From the NCBI GenBank assembly GCA_002315205.1, contig DCGH01000101.1, forward strand, positions 1 through 8,795: a stretch of 8,795 nt of DNA. Direction: 5' to 3'. Source of the stretch: Erysipelotrichaceae bacterium UBA1783. GTDB lineage: Bacteria; Bacillota_I; Bacilli_A; Erysipelotrichales; Erysipelotrichaceae. Shown piece after piece: positions 6,812 to 8,795 of the stretch. The notes under the pieces were generated by a model that was not told the DNA's origin, searched no databases, and saw only the letters and a list, made by a program, of their open reading frames with translations. The number at the start of each line of letters is the position of its first letter. Position 1 is the first letter of the stretch. A program made the position numbers and the translations under genes.

Positions 6812-7903
6812 TTAATCCTTGAATAATTCAGCAACGCTTCTTGTACCGTTGTAATCAGAATCTGAACCAATCTGGTAACCCTTATGGCTATAAGGAGCAA
6901 CACAAGCTAATCCTTCTTCTGTAGCACCGATTTCTAAGAATGCTTCCTGTAATGCCTTGCAGAATTCAGGAGTCATCTTAGGGTCAACTGATTCATTAGC
7001 AACAGAAATGTTATCGTTCATAATGAAATCAGAAACACCAATAATCTTGATTACATCCCAAACATTTGAATACTTGCCTTCTTCGATTTCCTTAGCATAA
7101 GCAGCTTCAAAGTTTTCAGTAGAAGCAGCATCCTTACGGATATCAGCATAACCAACGATAATATCGCAGTTACCTGCTAATAGGTTAGACATCATTGTTG
7201 AATAAGCAACGTCTGTAACAACGTTAGATAAGCTAGCAATAGTCTTCTTTGACTGACCAACGCCAGTTCCAAATAATGCATCTACCCATAATGATGGATA
7301 CATGAAGCCTGAACCAGAAGTAACTGATGATGAATTCCATCTAGCAGAATCAACATCTTCCCAAGTTAATGTTCCAGCTAAAGCCTTGTCATATAAATCC
7401 TTACCCTTTTCAGTAGCAATATTTACATAAACTAAACCAGCATAACCATTTGCTAATTCCTTTGCATCAGTAGTAATGCCAGAATTCCATGGATCTAATC
7501 CTTCAGATGGCATAATTACTCTACCAGTAGCATCACCAACGCCGTTTCTTAATGCTTCAAGTAGTAATACTACTGAATCAGAAGAACCAGTTGCATAAGT
7601 AATATAAGTAGTTGAATTTAGGAAACCAACATCGATTGAACCAGCAATCATACCTTCACCTACTACTGAGAAATTATCACCAACAGAAATAGTGATCTCG
7701 TTAACATTCCAGCCCTTTTCAGCAAGCTTAGTCTTTAGTAATTCCTTTAAAGGTTCAGCTGCAGCTAAGATAGTATCAGCAGGCTTTGATGGAACGAATG
7801 CGATTGATAAAGTGTCGATGTCATGAGACTGCTCTTCCTTTGTACAACCAGCGATAGATAGTACCATTAAGATACTTAATAAAACAACTAATAGTTTTTT
7901 CAT
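6812..7903 (-). CDS. phnD: Phosphonate/phosphite/phosphate-type substrate-binding lipoprotein
   Basis: Extracytoplasmic solute-binding protein of the PhnD family, 363 residues. The N-terminus is a lipoprotein signal peptide: MKK, a hydrophobic run, and lipobox LSIAGC with lipidated Cys20. Family features follow: IAFVPSKPAD near 34-43, SIDVGFLNSTTY at 89-100 and TSGSGF at 195-200, the Ser/Thr-rich segments that bind the phosphorus oxyanion in characterised PhnD-like proteins. The start has a strong GGAGGG site (7910-7915), 6 nt upstream. It is the first gene of the importer operon. PhnD homologues can bind aminoalkyl-phosphonates, phosphite, hypophosphite or methylphosphonate, and nothing in the neighbourhood decides between them. 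Confidence 0.93.
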   Translation of the reverse strand: MKKLLVVLLSILMVLSIAGCTKEEQSHDIDTLSIAFVPSKPADTILAAAEPLKELLKTKLAEKGWNVNEITISVGDNFSVVGEGMIAGSIDVGFLNSTTYITYATGSSDSVVLLLEALRNGVGDATGRVIMPSEGLDPWNSGITTDAKELANGYAGLVYVNIATEKGKDLYDKALAGTLTWEDVDSARWNSSSVTSGSGFMYPSLWVDALFGTGVGQSKKTIASLSNVVTDVAYSTMMSNLLAGNCDIIVGYADIRKDAASTENFEAAYAKEIEEGKYSNVWDVIKIIGVSDFIMNDNISVANESVDPKMTPEFCKALQEAFLEIGATEEGLACVAPYSHKGYQIGSDSDYNGTRSVAELFKD

Positions 7904-7930
7904 TTTTTTCCCTCCGCTATTAATTACTTA

Positions 7931-7976
7931 TTCAGTATAGTCCCATATGTATGCTAAAACAATAGAATATACTGAA
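7931..7976. repeat. Perfect 9-bp inverted repeat bracketing the phnD promoter
   Basis: TTCAGTATA (7931-7939) and TATACTGAA (7968-7976) are exact inverted repeats with a 28-nt spacer. One arm contains the -10 element of the phnD promoter and the other lies just upstream of its -35. The arrangement suits a dimeric or looping regulator, but no regulator gene is adjacent. Confidence 0.55.
7934..7962 (-). promoter_or_regulatory. Predicted phnD operon promoter
   Basis: On the minus strand, TTGTTT (7957-7962), a 17-nt spacer and TATACT (7934-7939) precede phnD, with a start near 7927. No PhoP-type direct-repeat box is apparent. No terminator is visible between the phosphatase gene and this promoter, so some read-through from upstream is possible. 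Confidence 0.5.
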
Positions 7977-8049
7977 AAGAATTATGATAGCGAAAGTTTT
8001 TTTTGCAAGTATTTTCATTGATATCTGAGACTATAAATAATAACGTTTT

Positions 8050-8655
8050 CTAATATTCCAGCTTCGTTTTATTAGGGTCAGATCCAATCATCTGATAACC
8101 CAAAACTAACAATTCATCGTTTTCTTCATCAATGTCAAACAGATAACCATTTCCATTTGGAATGACTAAAGAATAATACTCAGCAGGTTTCATTTTCTGA
8201 TAATACATGATGACTGCTCTAATGACTCCAGCATGACAAACCACCGTAACGCAATCATCCTTATGTTTTTGATTCAATTCCTTAATTGACTTTAATACTC
8301 TATTTTGAAAATCAATAAATAGCTCATCTTCATAAGGTGAGGATTCCGTTAACCAGCATTGATAAACAGAGGCATCTTCTCTTCTTGGTGTACTTTCAAA
8401 AACACCCATATGGTGTTCCTTTAATCCTTCGATTTCCCCATCACTTTTTTTATCAGGGAATAATACTGCAAGAGTCTGCTTGGTTCTAGTTAGTGGCGTT
8501 GTATAATAATACTCTGTTTCTGGAAAGCAATATTGCTCTCGACAGTTTTCTAGCATTGCTAAACCCTTTTTTGAAACCGGAGTATCATAACTTCCACTAG
8601 TATAGTTCTTTTCTGCTGCTTCTGTTTGACCATGTCGAATCATCAATAGTTTCAT
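8050..8655 (-). CDS. Histidine phosphatase family protein (phosphoglycerate-mutase-like)
   Basis: Cytoplasmic enzyme of the histidine phosphatase superfamily, branch 1, 201 residues, the usual size for small phosphatases of this type. The N-terminal RHGQT motif gives phospho-acceptor His8 with Arg7. Arg57 (TTPLTRTKQT), the acid Glu80 (LKEHHMGVFE) and the second His141 (VCHAG) complete the active site. The start is supported by GAGGTG (8663-8668), 7 nt upstream. It is too short for a cofactor-dependent glycolytic mutase, so a phosphatase acting on small phosphate esters is more likely; the substrate is not readable. It points the same way as phnD, 146 bp upstream of it, but has its own promoter. 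Confidence 0.9.
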   Translation of the reverse strand: MKLLMIRHGQTEAAEKNYTSGSYDTPVSKKGLAMLENCREQYCFPETEYYYTTPLTRTKQTLAVLFPDKKSDGEIEGLKEHHMGVFESTPRREDASVYQCWLTESSPYEDELFIDFQNRVLKSIKELNQKHKDDCVTVVCHAGVIRAVIMYYQKMKPAEYYSLVIPNGNGYLFDIDEENDELLVLGYQMIGSDPNKTKLEY

Positions 8656-8677
8656 GTGCCCACACCTCTTTTAACTC

Positions 8678-8706
8678 ATTATACCTATTCTAACAAAAAA
8701 GCACAA
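8678..8706 (-). promoter_or_regulatory. Promoter of the histidine phosphatase gene
   Basis: On the minus strand, TTGTGC (8701-8706), a 17-nt spacer and a perfect TATAAT (8678-8683). The -35 lies in the T-tract of the tRNA terminator, so the two elements are packed together. Confidence 0.6.
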
Positions 8707-8730
8707 AAAAAGCGTTCTTTCGAACGCTGT
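8703..8730 (-). terminator. Terminator of the tRNA-Lys transcript
   Basis: AGCGTTC (8711-8717) and GAACGCT (8722-8728) form a perfect 7-bp stem closed by a GAAA tetraloop on the minus strand, followed by six T. It lies 11 bp past the CCA end of the tRNA. Confidence 0.85.
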
Positions 8731-8739
8731 ATTTACAAA

Positions 8740-8795
8740 TGGTGGTCGCTTAGGGACTCGAACCCTAGACCCACTGATTAAGAGTCAGTTGCTCT
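8740..8795 (-). tRNA. tRNA-Lys(CTT), 5' part beyond the window
   Basis: The minus strand reads an anticodon stem ACTGA/TCAGT around the loop CTCTTAA, giving anticodon CTT for lysine AAG codons. The T-arm is TAGGG-TTCGAGT-CCCTA, then the 3' acceptor strand AGCGACC, discriminator A and an encoded CCA (8740-8742). The first part of the D-arm and the 5' acceptor strand, expected to be GGTCGCT, lie past the right edge. Confidence 0.93.

Noticed and set aside
8036..8049. Weak cre-like sequence upstream of phnD
   Set aside because: It misses two fixed consensus positions, overlaps the end of the phosphatase gene and lies far from the predicted promoter.
1..8795. Mobile elements, CRISPR arrays or phage genes
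   Set aside because: No transposase, integrase, spaced direct-repeat array or phage protein is seen. The tRNA-Lys at the right edge has no att-like duplication within the window.

Overview
The window comes from a low-GC Gram-positive bacterium. Evidence is the A/T-rich codon choice, strong AGGAGG-type ribosome binding sites, near-consensus sigma-A promoters, a catabolite-responsive element (cre) and a mannose-family PTS. The overall feel is of a gut Firmicute, possibly an Erysipelotrichia, but no marker gene here fixes the taxon.

Left part (1-1641): a minus-strand PTS operon of the mannose/fructose/sorbose family. It encodes EIIB (752-1237) followed by EIIC (1-724, running off the left edge). 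EIIC is split by a single-base frameshift near 484-486. A long intergenic region separates this operon from a divergent plus-strand MurR/RpiR-type regulator (1642-2406). It holds an extended -10 promoter for the PTS operon, a 13/14-match cre just downstream of the predicted start point, and a regular array of TTCAA/TTGAA half-sites every 12 bp, which are good candidate operators for the regulator.

Middle part (2410-4162): the regulator gene ends in its own terminator. A near-consensus promoter then drives a two-gene plus-strand operon: an alpha/beta-hydrolase esterase (2495-3277) and a NIF3-like dinuclear-metal protein (3293-4129) with an atypical metal-site motif. The operon closes with a terminator that faces the terminator of the convergent operon.

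Right part (4231-7976): a minus-strand ABC importer operon of the phosphonate/phosphite/phosphate type, phnD-phnC-phnE-phnE. The lipoprotein gene is separated from the rest by an intercistronic terminator-like hairpin, and the last three genes overlap. No C-P lyase or other phosphonate-degrading gene is visible, so the substrate is open. A perfect 9-bp inverted repeat brackets the phnD promoter.

Far right (8050-8795): a minus-strand histidine-phosphatase gene with its own promoter, and the 3' part of a tRNA-Lys(CTT) gene with encoded CCA and a terminator.

In concert, the PTS operon and RpiR regulator look like one carbohydrate-uptake unit under substrate and catabolite control. The esterase/NIF3 pair and the Phn-type importer are separate transcription units whose link to the sugar unit is only positional.
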